From Tepidicella baoligensis (lineage in GTDB: Bacteria; Pseudomonadota; Gammaproteobacteria; Burkholderiales; Burkholderiaceae_C), in contig NZ_JACCDB010000010.1 of assembly GCF_013432195.1 (NCBI RefSeq), positions 1 through 64,000 on the forward strand: a stretch of DNA of 64,000 bases, read 5' to 3'. Below the pieces are notes generated by a model. The model was not told the DNA's origin. It searched no databases and was given only the letters and a program-made list of their open reading frames with translations. This document shows positions 38,833-47,042 of the stretch, piece by piece. Position 1 is the stretch's first letter. Each line of letters starts with the position of its first letter. Made by a program: the position numbers and the translations under genes.

Positions 38833-39614
38833 ACGCGCCACGCGGGAGGACGCTTGTCGATGAAGGCCTGCACGCCTTCTTGCGCGACCTCATGCGCCAT
38901 GTTGCACGCCATGGTCTGCCCAGCGAGCTGGTAGGCCGCCTCGATGCCCGTTTCGCGGTGCTGATAGAAGACGGCTTTGCCCATCGCAATGGCTTCGCGG
39001 GGCTTGGTGAGGATGGAAGCGACCAGCCGCTGCACTTCCGCATCCAACGCCTCGGCCGGCACCACGCGGTTCACCAGCCCGCGCAGCCGGGCCTCCTCGG
39101 CCGAGATGAATGCCCCTGTGAGCAGCATCTCCATGGCCACTTTGGCGGGCACGTTGCGCACCAGCGGCACGCTGGGGGTGGCGCAGAACAGCCCGACGTC
39201 GATGCCGTTGACCCCGAAGGTGGCCTCCTGCGCCGCGACGGCCAGATCGCACTGCGCCACCAGCTGACAACCCGCCGCCGTGGCCAGGCCCTGGACTTGG
39301 GCGATCACCGGCACAGGCAGACGCTGGATCTGCAGCATCATGCGGGAACACTGGGCAAACAACTGCTGGTAATAGGCCAGGGACGGGTTGGCCTTCATTT
39401 CCTTGAGGTTGTGCCCGGCGCAAAAAGCCTTGCCAGCAGCCGCGATCACGAGCACGCGGGCCTGCTCGTCGCAGGCAATCTCGTCGAGCCGGCTGGACAG
39501 AGCGGCCAGCATCGCTTCGCTCAAGGCATTGAAGGCCTTGGGCGTATTCAGGGTGAGGGTGTGCACGCCGCGGTCGTCGCGGCTGTGCAGCAGGATGGGG
39601 GCTTCTGCAGTCAT
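38829..39614 (-). CDS. Enoyl-CoA hydratase/isomerase family protein
   Basis: 261 aa crotonase-fold protein. The oxyanion-hole segments are FCAGHNLKEM (about 65-74) and VQGLATAAGCQLVAQCDLAVA (about 107-127), followed by FGVNGIDVGLFCATPSVPLVR. In the second segment the hydratase catalytic Glu position is not obviously occupied, and the first lacks a GxD; it groups with the ECHDC3-like hydratase-like proteins. Substrate is unknown. It lies between the deacetylase-like gene (17-base gap) and the MscS gene (4-bp overlap). Confidence 0.88.
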   Translation of the reverse strand: MTAEAPILLHSRDDRGVHTLTLNTPKAFNALSEAMLAALSSRLDEIACDEQARVLVIAAAGKAFCAGHNLKEMKANPSLAYYQQLFAQCSRMMLQIQRLPVPVIAQVQGLATAAGCQLVAQCDLAVAAQEATFGVNGIDVGLFCATPSVPLVRNVPAKVAMEMLLTGAFISAEEARLRGLVNRVVPAEALDAEVQRLVASILTKPREAIAMGKAVFYQHRETGIEAAYQLAGQTMACNMAHEVAQEGVQAFIDKRPPAWRV

Positions 39615-39631
39615 GGTGTCATGGTGAAAAA

Positions 39632-40582
39632 TCAGACCCCGGCCAGCACGCGCAGATGCGCCTCCACGCTGCGCGCCAGGGCGCTGAGGTTGTAGCCGCC
39701 TTCGAGCACGCTGACGATGCGCCCCTGGGCGTGGCGCCGGGCCACGGCCTTGAGCTGCTCGGTGATCCAGGCGTAATCCTGCTCCACCAAGCCAAGCTGG
39801 CCCAGGTCGTCCTCGCGGTGGGCATCGAAGCCGGCGCTGATGAAGATCATTTCCGGGCGGTGGGCCTCCAGGCGGGGCAGCCACGTGGCGTCGATGAGTT
39901 CGCGCACGTCCATACCCTTGGTGTAGGCCGGCACCGGCAGGTTGACGAGGTTCGGGGCGCTGGCATGCGGCCACTCGGGATAGAACGGGTGCTGGTAGAA
40001 ACTGCACATGAGGATGCGCTCGTCACCCGCGACGATGTCTTCCGTGCCGTTGCCGTGGTGAACGTCGAAATCGATGATCGCCACCCGTTTCAGGCCATGC
40101 CGATCCAGGGCGTACTTGGCGGCCAGGGCCACGTTGTTGAACAGGCAGAAGCCCATGGCTTTGCCACGGCAGGCGTGGTGACCGGGAGGGCGCACGGCGC
40201 AGAAAGCGTTTTCGAGTTCGCCGGCAATGACCGCGTCGGTGGCGTTGAGGGCGGCCCCCGCCGCGAGCAGGGCCGCTTCCCAGGAGTGGACATTGATGGA
40301 TGTGTCGGGGTCCAGCGCCAGGTGCGTCGGCCCGCCGGCGACGACTTCTTCACGCAGCTCGTCGGTGAGGCCACGCAAAGAGGCGATGTAGAGCCGGTCA
40401 TGGGCCAGCTCCAGTTCGGACATCGAAGCAGGCGTAGGTTCACGGCGCTCCAGGGCATCGCCCAGGCCCGTGATCAGCAGGCGGTCCTCGATGGCTCCCA
40501 AGCGCTGCGGGCATTCGGGGTGGCCCGCGCCCATCTCGTGCCGGGTGAAAGCCCGGTGTGTGAAATAACCCGTCGGTTTCAT
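39632..40582 (-). CDS. Histone deacetylase family protein (class II-like amidohydrolase)
   Basis: 316 aa zinc hydrolase of the HDAC/AcuC/acetylpolyamine amidohydrolase fold. RPPGHHACRGKAMGFCLFNNVALAA holds the catalytic His pair; IIDFDVHHGNGTEDI gives the zinc Asp and His; ISAGFDAHREDDLGQL gives the second zinc Asp. The C-terminal EGGYNLSALARSV is the conserved Gly-Gly-Tyr. It could deacetylate proteins, acetylpolyamines or another small amide. First gene of the operon, divergent from moxR with only 28 bases between start codons. Confidence 0.93.
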   Translation of the reverse strand: MKPTGYFTHRAFTRHEMGAGHPECPQRLGAIEDRLLITGLGDALERREPTPASMSELELAHDRLYIASLRGLTDELREEVVAGGPTHLALDPDTSINVHSWEAALLAAGAALNATDAVIAGELENAFCAVRPPGHHACRGKAMGFCLFNNVALAAKYALDRHGLKRVAIIDFDVHHGNGTEDIVAGDERILMCSFYQHPFYPEWPHASAPNLVNLPVPAYTKGMDVRELIDATWLPRLEAHRPEMIFISAGFDAHREDDLGQLGLVEQDYAWITEQLKAVARRHAQGRIVSVLEGGYNLSALARSVEAHLRVLAGV

Positions 40583-40598
40583 CGCTGACGTTTTCCGG

Positions 40599-40604
40599 TA
40601 TCGT
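40599..40604 (+). promoter_or_regulatory. Candidate -10 of a leaderless moxR promoter
   Basis: TATCGT ends six bases before the moxR ATG (40611) inside the 28-base divergent gap. No -35 is evident, and there is no Shine-Dalgarno sequence. Confidence 0.3.
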
Positions 40605-40610
40605 GGCGGC

Positions 40611-41534
40611 ATGGATGCCCCGCCTCACATTATTGCCTCGTTATTGCGCCAGCTTACCACGGTCATCGTCGGAAAAGATGCGCAGATCTGTGATGCCGTC
40701 ACCTGTCTGCTGGCCGGCGGGCACCTGCTGATCGAGGACGTTCCAGGCGTAGGCAAGACGACGCTGGCGCATGCACTCGCCCGCACCTTCGGGTTGGCGT
40801 TCTCTCGGGTACAGTTCACCTCGGACCTCATGCCCAGCGATCTCATGGGCGTCTCGGTGTATGAGCGGCAACGGCAGGCTTTCGTGTTCCATCCGGGGCC
40901 GCTGTTCGCCCAGGTCCTGCTCGCCGACGAGATCAACCGCGCCAGCCCCAAAACCCAGAGCGCCTTGCTGGAAGCCATGGAGGAAAAACAGGTATCGGTG
41001 GAAGGCGAGACGCGCCGCCTGCCGCAACCGTTCTTCGTCATTGCGACCCAGAACCCGCACGACCAGCTCGGCACGCACGCCCTGCCCGAGTCACAACTGG
41101 ACCGCTTCCTCATGCGCCTGAGCCTCGGCTACCCGAGCCGGGACGCGGAGCGCACGCTGCTGCGCGGACAGGACCGACGCGAACTGCTGGAACATCTGCC
41201 CGCCCTGCTCGACGCCCGCCAGCTGGCCGAACTACAGGCCATGGTCGATCAGGTCAGTGCCTCCGATGCGGTATTGGACTACCTGCAGGACCTCCTTGAG
41301 GCCACCCGCAACGGCCAGTGGTTCGTGCAAGGGCTGAGCCCGCGGGCCGGGCTGGCGGTGTTGCGTGCAGCCAAGGCTCGGGCGCTGATCGAAGGCCGGC
41401 GCTACGTAGCCCCGGACGACGTGGCAGCCATCCTGCCGCAGACGACAGCCCACCGCCTGGTGGCGACCGGGATTTCCGGGCGCGGCGCCTGGGAGCAGGT
41501 ACAAGCCATGGTGGCGGCTACGCCACTGCCTTGA
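40611..41534 (+). CDS. MoxR family AAA+ ATPase
   Basis: 307 aa cytoplasmic chaperone-like ATPase. Walker A is EDVPGVGKTTLAHALA (about 42-57), Walker B LLADEINRASPKTQSALLEAMEE, sensor 1 ATQNPHDQLGTHALPESQLDRF, and the lid domain has SPRAGLAVLRAAKA. MoxR genes followed by DUF58 and a transglutaminase-membrane protein are a widespread conserved trio, as seen here; the trio is thought to assemble or modify an envelope complex. Confidence 0.93.
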   Translation: MDAPPHIIASLLRQLTTVIVGKDAQICDAVTCLLAGGHLLIEDVPGVGKTTLAHALARTFGLAFSRVQFTSDLMPSDLMGVSVYERQRQAFVFHPGPLFAQVLLADEINRASPKTQSALLEAMEEKQVSVEGETRRLPQPFFVIATQNPHDQLGTHALPESQLDRFLMRLSLGYPSRDAERTLLRGQDRRELLEHLPALLDARQLAELQAMVDQVSASDAVLDYLQDLLEATRNGQWFVQGLSPRAGLAVLRAAKARALIEGRRYVAPDDVAAILPQTTAHRLVATGISGRGAWEQVQAMVAATPLP

Positions 41535-41577
41535 AGGCAAACACTGAACTCCGCGCCGCCCCCAGCCTCCAAAACCC

Positions 41578-42591
41578 ATGCCCACTGCCCACGCCCTGAC
41601 CCGCGGCACGCCTTCGCGCGCGTGGCGAACGCGCTGGCACGACTGGTGGTTGAGCCGCCTCCCTCAGGCTGACCAGACCACCCTCACCCACCGCAACCTT
41701 TACATCCTGCCCACCCGGGCGGGTTGGATGTTCGCCCTCACGCTGGTGCTGCTGCTGTTGGCGAGCATCAACTACCAGCTCAACCTGGGCCACCTGCTGA
41801 CCTTTCTGATCGCGGGCAGTGCGGTGATCGGCATGCACGTGGCGCACCACAACCTGCGCGGTCTACAGCTCAGCCTGCACCCGGCCGACCCGGTGTTTGC
41901 CGGCCAGGCCGCCCCGGTGGACGTGACCGTGCACAACCCCACGCGGCGGCCGCGTTATGGCTTGGGCCTGCGCTGGCAGGATGGCGCATCCGACCCGCAC
42001 GCGCTGATCTGGACCGACGTGCCCGCTCAAGGCAGCGTCACCGTGCGCCTGACGCGGCCAACCCGGCACCGCGGTCGCATGCCTCTGCCCCCGCTGCGGG
42101 TGGAAACCCTCTTTCCCCTGGGCACCTTTCGGGTTTGGCACTGGTGGCGGCCGGCATCGCAGTTGTGGGTCTATCCCGCACCCGAGACCCCGGCCGCGCC
42201 GCTGCCCCTGGGCAGCCATGCCGAAGACGGCCCCGCCTGCCTGACCCCAACGGGACGTGGCAGCGACGAAGTGGATGGCGTGCGCCCCTACCGACGCGGT
42301 GACCCGCTCAAGTGGGTGGTCTGGAAAAAGGTGGCACGTCTGGCCGAAAGCGGCGCGGGCCACTGGGTGAGCCGGGATTTCAACCACCCCCCCATGGCTG
42401 AGCTCTGGCTCGACGAACGAACCTGCGGCCTGCACGATGGGGAGGGTCGCCGCTCCCGCCTGTGCGCCTGGGTGCTGCAAGCCGATGCCCTGGCCATCGA
42501 CTACGGGTTGCGACTGAACGGCACGGACATTCCACCTGGACAGGGCCCGGCCCATCGTCGGCGCTGCCTGGAGACTTTGGCGTGCGCATAG
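41578..42591 (+). CDS. DUF58 domain-containing protein
   Basis: 337 aa. Two hydrophobic segments near residues 45-90 (GWMFALTLVLLLLASINYQLNLGHLLTFLIAGSAV in two blocks) anchor it in the inner membrane. The C-terminal vWA-like DUF58 domain carries the family mark DEVDGVRPYRRGDPLKWVVWKK. It belongs to the MoxR-DUF58-transglutaminase trio and overlaps the next gene by 10 bp. The molecular role is unknown. Confidence 0.9.
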   Translation: MPTAHALTRGTPSRAWRTRWHDWWLSRLPQADQTTLTHRNLYILPTRAGWMFALTLVLLLLASINYQLNLGHLLTFLIAGSAVIGMHVAHHNLRGLQLSLHPADPVFAGQAAPVDVTVHNPTRRPRYGLGLRWQDGASDPHALIWTDVPAQGSVTVRLTRPTRHRGRMPLPPLRVETLFPLGTFRVWHWWRPASQLWVYPAPETPAAPLPLGSHAEDGPACLTPTGRGSDEVDGVRPYRRGDPLKWVVWKKVARLAESGAGHWVSRDFNHPPMAELWLDERTCGLHDGEGRRSRLCAWVLQADALAIDYGLRLNGTDIPPGQGPAHRRRCLETLACA

Positions 42592-44630
42592 CCAACAGCA
42601 GGCTCTGGCAGCCGGGAACGCTGCCCCGCGAAACCCGCGACACCCTGTTCCTGCTGGGGGTCATCGGCTGGATCGTCGCCCTGCAGTCGCCTCACATCCC
42701 TCTGTGGTGCACCGTCATGACGTCCATGGTGCTGCTCTGGCGCGGTTGGCTGGCCGTCGGCGCCCGCTCCTTGCCCGGCTGGCCCTGGCGGCTGGCTTTG
42801 CTGGTGGGCGCCACAGCAGGCACCTTCAGCAGCCATCAGACCATACTGGGGCACGAGGCCGGCGTCACCCTGATCGTGGTGCTGCTGGCGCTCAAGACGC
42901 TGGAGCTGCGCGCCCGGCGTGACGCTTTCGTGATCTTTTTCCTGGGTTTCTTCACGCTGCTGACCCATTTTTTCTATTCGCAGACACTGCTCACCGCCCT
43001 GGGGATCCTGCTGGCCTTTCTGGGGCTGCTGACCGGCCTGGTGCTGGCACACATGCCCGTTGGCCATCCCCCCCTGTGGCGCGCGGCACGGCTGGCCGGC
43101 GGCATGGCCTTGCTGGGCGCGCCCATCATGCTGGTGCTGTTCATGCTGTTCCCCCGCTTCGCACCGCTGTGGGGCATTCCCACCGACAGCGGATTCGGGC
43201 GCAGCGGTCTGTCGGGCGAGATGCAGGTCGGCCAAATCGCACGCCTCGCCCTGGACGACAGCATTGCATTCCGGGTCGAGTTCGAGGACGGCCGCCGACC
43301 AGCGCAGGACCAACTGTATTTTCGTGGCCCCGTCATGAGCGTGTTCGACGGCCTGCAATGGCGCCCCAGACCCCGCACACCCCTGGCGACGCCAATGCCG
43401 CCGCTCGACATCCTGGACACCGCTGAGGCCATCCGTTACCGGCTGACGCAGGAACCCAGCAACCGCCCCTGGGTGATGACCCTGGAGGCCACCCCCAGCC
43501 TACCGCCCATCGCCGGACAGCAGGCCCGGCTTTCCCCCGAACTGGAATGGACCGTGGACCGGCCACTGACCGACGTCACCCGCTTCGACGCCGTGGCCCA
43601 TCCCCACTTCCGGCACGGCCCGGCGCAGCGCGATGCCACGCTGCTGCCCGATCTCGAGCTGCCCGGGGGCTTCAACCCGCGCACGCTCCAGCTCGCACAG
43701 GACCTGCGGCGCGAACTCGACCACACGCCAGAACCAGAGCCCTACATCGACGCCGTGCTGCAACGCCTGCGCACCGGCGGCTACGCCTACACCCTGGAGC
43801 CCGGCCTGTACGGCCGCCACACCGCCGACGAATTCTGGTTCGACCGCCGAGCGGGCTTTTGCGAACACATCGCGTCCAGCTTCGTCATCCTGATGCGGGC
43901 ACTCGACATCCCGGCCCGGGTGGTCACGGGCTACCACGGCGGCGAGATCAACCCCGTCGATGGCGTGTGGACCGTGCGCCAGAGCGATGCACATGCCTGG
44001 GCCGAGGTGTGGCTACCCTCCCGGGGCTGGACCCGGATCGACCCCACCGCCTACGTGGCGCCGGCACGTACCACGGAACTGTCGCGCTTGCGCCCACCAC
44101 CCGGTCTGGTGGCCAACGCCATGCTGCGCATTCACCCCGACTTGCTGTGGCAGGTACGGGCATTCTGGGAGGCCACCAACAACCGCTGGAACCAGTGGGT
44201 ATTGAACTACACCTCCAGCCGGCAGATGGATCTGCTGCGTCAGTTGGGCTTCAGTTCACCCAGCTGGACCGACCTTTTCCATCTCATGATCGGCGCCCTG
44301 GTGTTCGCCAGTCTGCTGGGGGCCGCCTGGACGGCCTGGAGCCACGCCCGCCACGACCCCTGGCTGCGACTGCTGCACCGGGCGCGCGCCCGGCTGCAAC
44401 AGGCGGGACTCGAACTGCCACCCCAAGCCACCCCGCGGCAGATGGCGACGCAACTCACCGGCCCGCAGGCCCATGCCGAGGCGCTACAGCGTTGGCGCGA
44501 CTGGCTTCTGGCCCTAGAGGTTCAGCGTTACGATCCGTCCAGCACCATCCGGCTCGCGGCCTTGCGCCGCGACTTCCGCCGTTTGCCTGCCCTACCTGCC
44601 CTACCCCCTCTTGCCAACCCAACCCCCTGA
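42582..44630 (+). CDS. TgpA-type transmembrane transglutaminase-like protein (DUF3488)
   Basis: 682 aa. About seven N-terminal membrane segments (to about residue 200) are followed by a periplasmic papain-fold transglutaminase-like domain with Cys in RRAGFCEHIASSFVILMR, His in SDAHAWAEVWLPSRGW, and Asp in TRIDPTAYV, i.e. a complete Cys-His-Asp triad. A further membrane segment lies near the C-terminus (LFHLMIGALVFASLLGAAWTA), then a cytoplasmic tail. P. aeruginosa TgpA, a relative, is essential. GTG 42582 is the start that fits; it lies inside the DUF58 3' end. Confidence 0.92.
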   Translation: MRIANSRLWQPGTLPRETRDTLFLLGVIGWIVALQSPHIPLWCTVMTSMVLLWRGWLAVGARSLPGWPWRLALLVGATAGTFSSHQTILGHEAGVTLIVVLLALKTLELRARRDAFVIFFLGFFTLLTHFFYSQTLLTALGILLAFLGLLTGLVLAHMPVGHPPLWRAARLAGGMALLGAPIMLVLFMLFPRFAPLWGIPTDSGFGRSGLSGEMQVGQIARLALDDSIAFRVEFEDGRRPAQDQLYFRGPVMSVFDGLQWRPRPRTPLATPMPPLDILDTAEAIRYRLTQEPSNRPWVMTLEATPSLPPIAGQQARLSPELEWTVDRPLTDVTRFDAVAHPHFRHGPAQRDATLLPDLELPGGFNPRTLQLAQDLRRELDHTPEPEPYIDAVLQRLRTGGYAYTLEPGLYGRHTADEFWFDRRAGFCEHIASSFVILMRALDIPARVVTGYHGGEINPVDGVWTVRQSDAHAWAEVWLPSRGWTRIDPTAYVAPARTTELSRLRPPPGLVANAMLRIHPDLLWQVRAFWEATNNRWNQWVLNYTSSRQMDLLRQLGFSSPSWTDLFHLMIGALVFASLLGAAWTAWSHARHDPWLRLLHRARARLQQAGLELPPQATPRQMATQLTGPQAHAEALQRWRDWLLALEVQRYDPSSTIRLAALRRDFRRLPALPALPPLANPTP

Positions 44631-44643
44631 AACCGCCGTGTCG

Positions 44644-45771
44644 ATGGTTCCCTCACGTTTCACCGCCGCTCACCCGCCCCGCCATCGCTGCACAGCCCTG
44701 CTGGCCTCTCTGCTCGCGGCCGTCGCGTTGTGCGCGCACGCCCCGACCTCCGCTGCGCAGTCGGCAGCCACCAAGGTACGCCCCCAAGCCGCGCTGGGCC
44801 ACTACGCCCAGCACGAAGCGGCCCTGACCTTCGCGCGCGAGATCGACACCCAAGAGCTGTGGGAAGACGCCTGGGCTGAACGGTGGATTCTTCAGGCCCA
44901 ACGCAACCCCCAGGTGATACGGCTGATGACGCCCGCCCCCGCCGGCACGCCGCGCAACTGGAACGTGTACCGGGACCGCTTCGTGGAGCCACGACGGCTG
45001 CAGGCCGGCCTGCGCTTTTGGCGCGAACACGAGCCTACCCTGCGCCGGGCCGAGGCCGAGTTCGGCGTACCGGCGTGGCTGATCGTTGGGATCATCGGCG
45101 TCGAGACGCTGTACGGCCAGCACACCGGTACTTTCCGCACACTGGATGCCCTGGCCACACTGGCTTTCGACTTTCCCGCCGAGCATCCGCGGGCCGAGCA
45201 ACGCAGTGCTTTCTTTCGCAGTGAACTGCATGCCTTGCTGCGCCTGAGCCGAGACCTGGGCATGCCTCCCACCCAGTGGCTCGGCAGCTATGCCGGTGCC
45301 ATGGGCTTGCCCCAGTTCATGCCCAGCAACTGGACGCGCTACGGCGTGGACTACGACGGCGACGGTCGCATCGACCTGCTCAACAGTCCGGCGGATGCCA
45401 TCGGCTCCGTGGCACACTATCTCCAGGCCTTCGGCTGGAAGCCCGGCACGCCCACCCACTACCCGGTCACGCTCGACACCAGCCGCCTGGCCCTGGACAC
45501 GCTGCTGGCACCCAGCATCCTGCCCACCTTCGACGCCCGCGCCCTGGCCGACAAAGGTGTGCTGCTCGACGCCGCCGGGCAAGCCCACCCGGGCCCGCTC
45601 GCGCTGGTGGAATTGGAAAACGGCGATCCTGAGCGTGGTGGCGCCCCCCGAACTTACCTGGCTGGCACGGAAAACTTCTATGTGATCACCCGTTACAACC
45701 AGAGCAGCTACTACGCCATGGCGGTCATCGAACTCGGGCAGGCAGTGGAAGCCCTATGGCGCGCCCGCTGA
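44644..45771 (+). CDS. mltB: Lytic murein transglycosylase B
   Basis: 375 aa. A signal peptide (basic start, then LLASLLAAVALCAHA, cleavage near SAAQ) directs it to the periplasm; no lipobox Cys is seen, so it would be soluble, unlike E. coli MltB. The catalytic Glu lies in WLIVGIIGVETLYGQHTG; YAGAMGLPQFMPSNW and the EF-hand-like calcium loop DYDGDGRIDLLN follow. It cleaves peptidoglycan to 1,6-anhydromuropeptides. ATG 44644 is preferred; GTG 44638 is two codons upstream. Confidence 0.93.
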   Translation: MVPSRFTAAHPPRHRCTALLASLLAAVALCAHAPTSAAQSAATKVRPQAALGHYAQHEAALTFAREIDTQELWEDAWAERWILQAQRNPQVIRLMTPAPAGTPRNWNVYRDRFVEPRRLQAGLRFWREHEPTLRRAEAEFGVPAWLIVGIIGVETLYGQHTGTFRTLDALATLAFDFPAEHPRAEQRSAFFRSELHALLRLSRDLGMPPTQWLGSYAGAMGLPQFMPSNWTRYGVDYDGDGRIDLLNSPADAIGSVAHYLQAFGWKPGTPTHYPVTLDTSRLALDTLLAPSILPTFDARALADKGVLLDAAGQAHPGPLALVELENGDPERGGAPRTYLAGTENFYVITRYNQSSYYAMAVIELGQAVEALWRAR

Positions 45772-45822
45772 CCGCGCCCTAGACTGCAAGGGTATCCGCT
45801 GACTGCCCATCTCCACTGCCCC

Positions 45823-46968
45823 ATGCCCCCCATCGGACCAACACCCTCAGAGCAGCTCCCCACGGCTCCCCCGTTCGGCCACGAAGCCCCAATCGCCGAA
45901 CGCATCGACTGGCTCTACCGGCTCGCGGACCGCCACGGACAAGCCTTTCGCGGCCCGGAAGCCTGGCTGGCCCGTCAGCGCTACCTGGCCGAACACCCGA
46001 CCGCGATTGCGGCCCTCAAATGCATGGACGGACGCATCAACCTCTCGGTGGCCACGCAGACGCCGGCTGGCATCCTGATGCCCTTTCGCAACCTGGGTGG
46101 CATGTTCAATCTCGGCTGGCCACACCTCGGCGAAATCCTGACCCACCATGTATTGAGCATGATCAATGCGGGCCGCCGCGTGCTGCTGCTCATCACTTAC
46201 CACTGGTCGCGAGGCGACGTCAAGCGTGGCTGCGCGGGCTTCCATTACAACCGGCAGGCCAGCATGGAGCACGCGTGGGCGATACGGCAACAGGTGTCGC
46301 ATTTGTTCGGCGGCGCCCATCAGACGGTGTATCCCCTGGTGTGCGGCTTCGAAACCGATCAGGAAGCGCTGCTGCTGCACAGCCCGGAGGGGGGCTCACT
46401 CGACATGGCTGAGCTGGCCAACCATCCGCAGACCCCGCTCGAACCCCGTCTGGCGGCTTTGCTGCCCGACCTGCCAGCCCCGATGCGCGCCGACCTGCTG
46501 CCGCTGTTGCAAGGCAATATCGCCCACGTCATCGAAACCCGAGCACAAACCGCGCGCCGGCAACGCGAGCTCGCCATCGAACACCGTGAATGGGTCATCT
46601 GCCTGGGCCGAGGCTTCGATTTCCTGCACACCCCCAACCTGGCGCTCATCGTCGGCCCCTACAGCCCGGACTTGGCCCACCCCATACGCACCGCCGCGCA
46701 GATCATTCAAAGCAACATGGACGAAGGCCGCATCCCCGATGACGGCTTCCTGCTGCTCGCCTCGGTCCCCTATGAAACCATGGGAGTGGAACGCGCACGG
46801 GCGGAACTCAAATCCCGATTCCTGGAACAGTTCGCTGCCGATGTGATTCGGCAGGCGTTTCCCCGATTGGCCGAACGCATGCACCGGCAAGCGGCCGTGC
46901 TGGACTGGCACGCACGGCGCCTGGAGCGGCTCGGCTCCATACACGACGGCGCGGCAGGCACACAGTAA
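45823..46968 (+). CDS. Beta-carbonic-anhydrase-like protein with a CsoSCA-type metal spacing
   Basis: 381 aa, no signal peptide. It is usually seen as a hypothetical or carboxysome-shell-carbonic-anhydrase-domain protein. Residues 67-71 are CMDGR, the Cys-x-Asp-x-Arg of beta-carbonic anhydrases. FRNLGG (88-93) matches the position of the beta-class RNxGN loop. His127 and Cys137 (ITYHWSRGDVKRGC) would be the other zinc ligands. Cys-to-His spacing is 60, near the beta class, but His-x9-Cys replaces His-x2-Cys. The carboxysomal CsoSCA enzyme, as I recall it, uses Cys173, His242 and Cys253. A long C-terminal half (200-381) has no recognised domain. There are no carboxysome or RuBisCO genes here. 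Activity is inferred, not shown. Confidence 0.6.
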   Translation: MPPIGPTPSEQLPTAPPFGHEAPIAERIDWLYRLADRHGQAFRGPEAWLARQRYLAEHPTAIAALKCMDGRINLSVATQTPAGILMPFRNLGGMFNLGWPHLGEILTHHVLSMINAGRRVLLLITYHWSRGDVKRGCAGFHYNRQASMEHAWAIRQQVSHLFGGAHQTVYPLVCGFETDQEALLLHSPEGGSLDMAELANHPQTPLEPRLAALLPDLPAPMRADLLPLLQGNIAHVIETRAQTARRQRELAIEHREWVICLGRGFDFLHTPNLALIVGPYSPDLAHPIRTAAQIIQSNMDEGRIPDDGFLLLASVPYETMGVERARAELKSRFLEQFAADVIRQAFPRLAERMHRQAAVLDWHARRLERLGSIHDGAAGTQ

Positions 46969-47042
46969 GTAGAACTCCGGGCATGGCAGCTTGTCATCCT
47001 GCAGTAAGATCATCAGGTCCAAACATTTCCACAGGAGACCGT

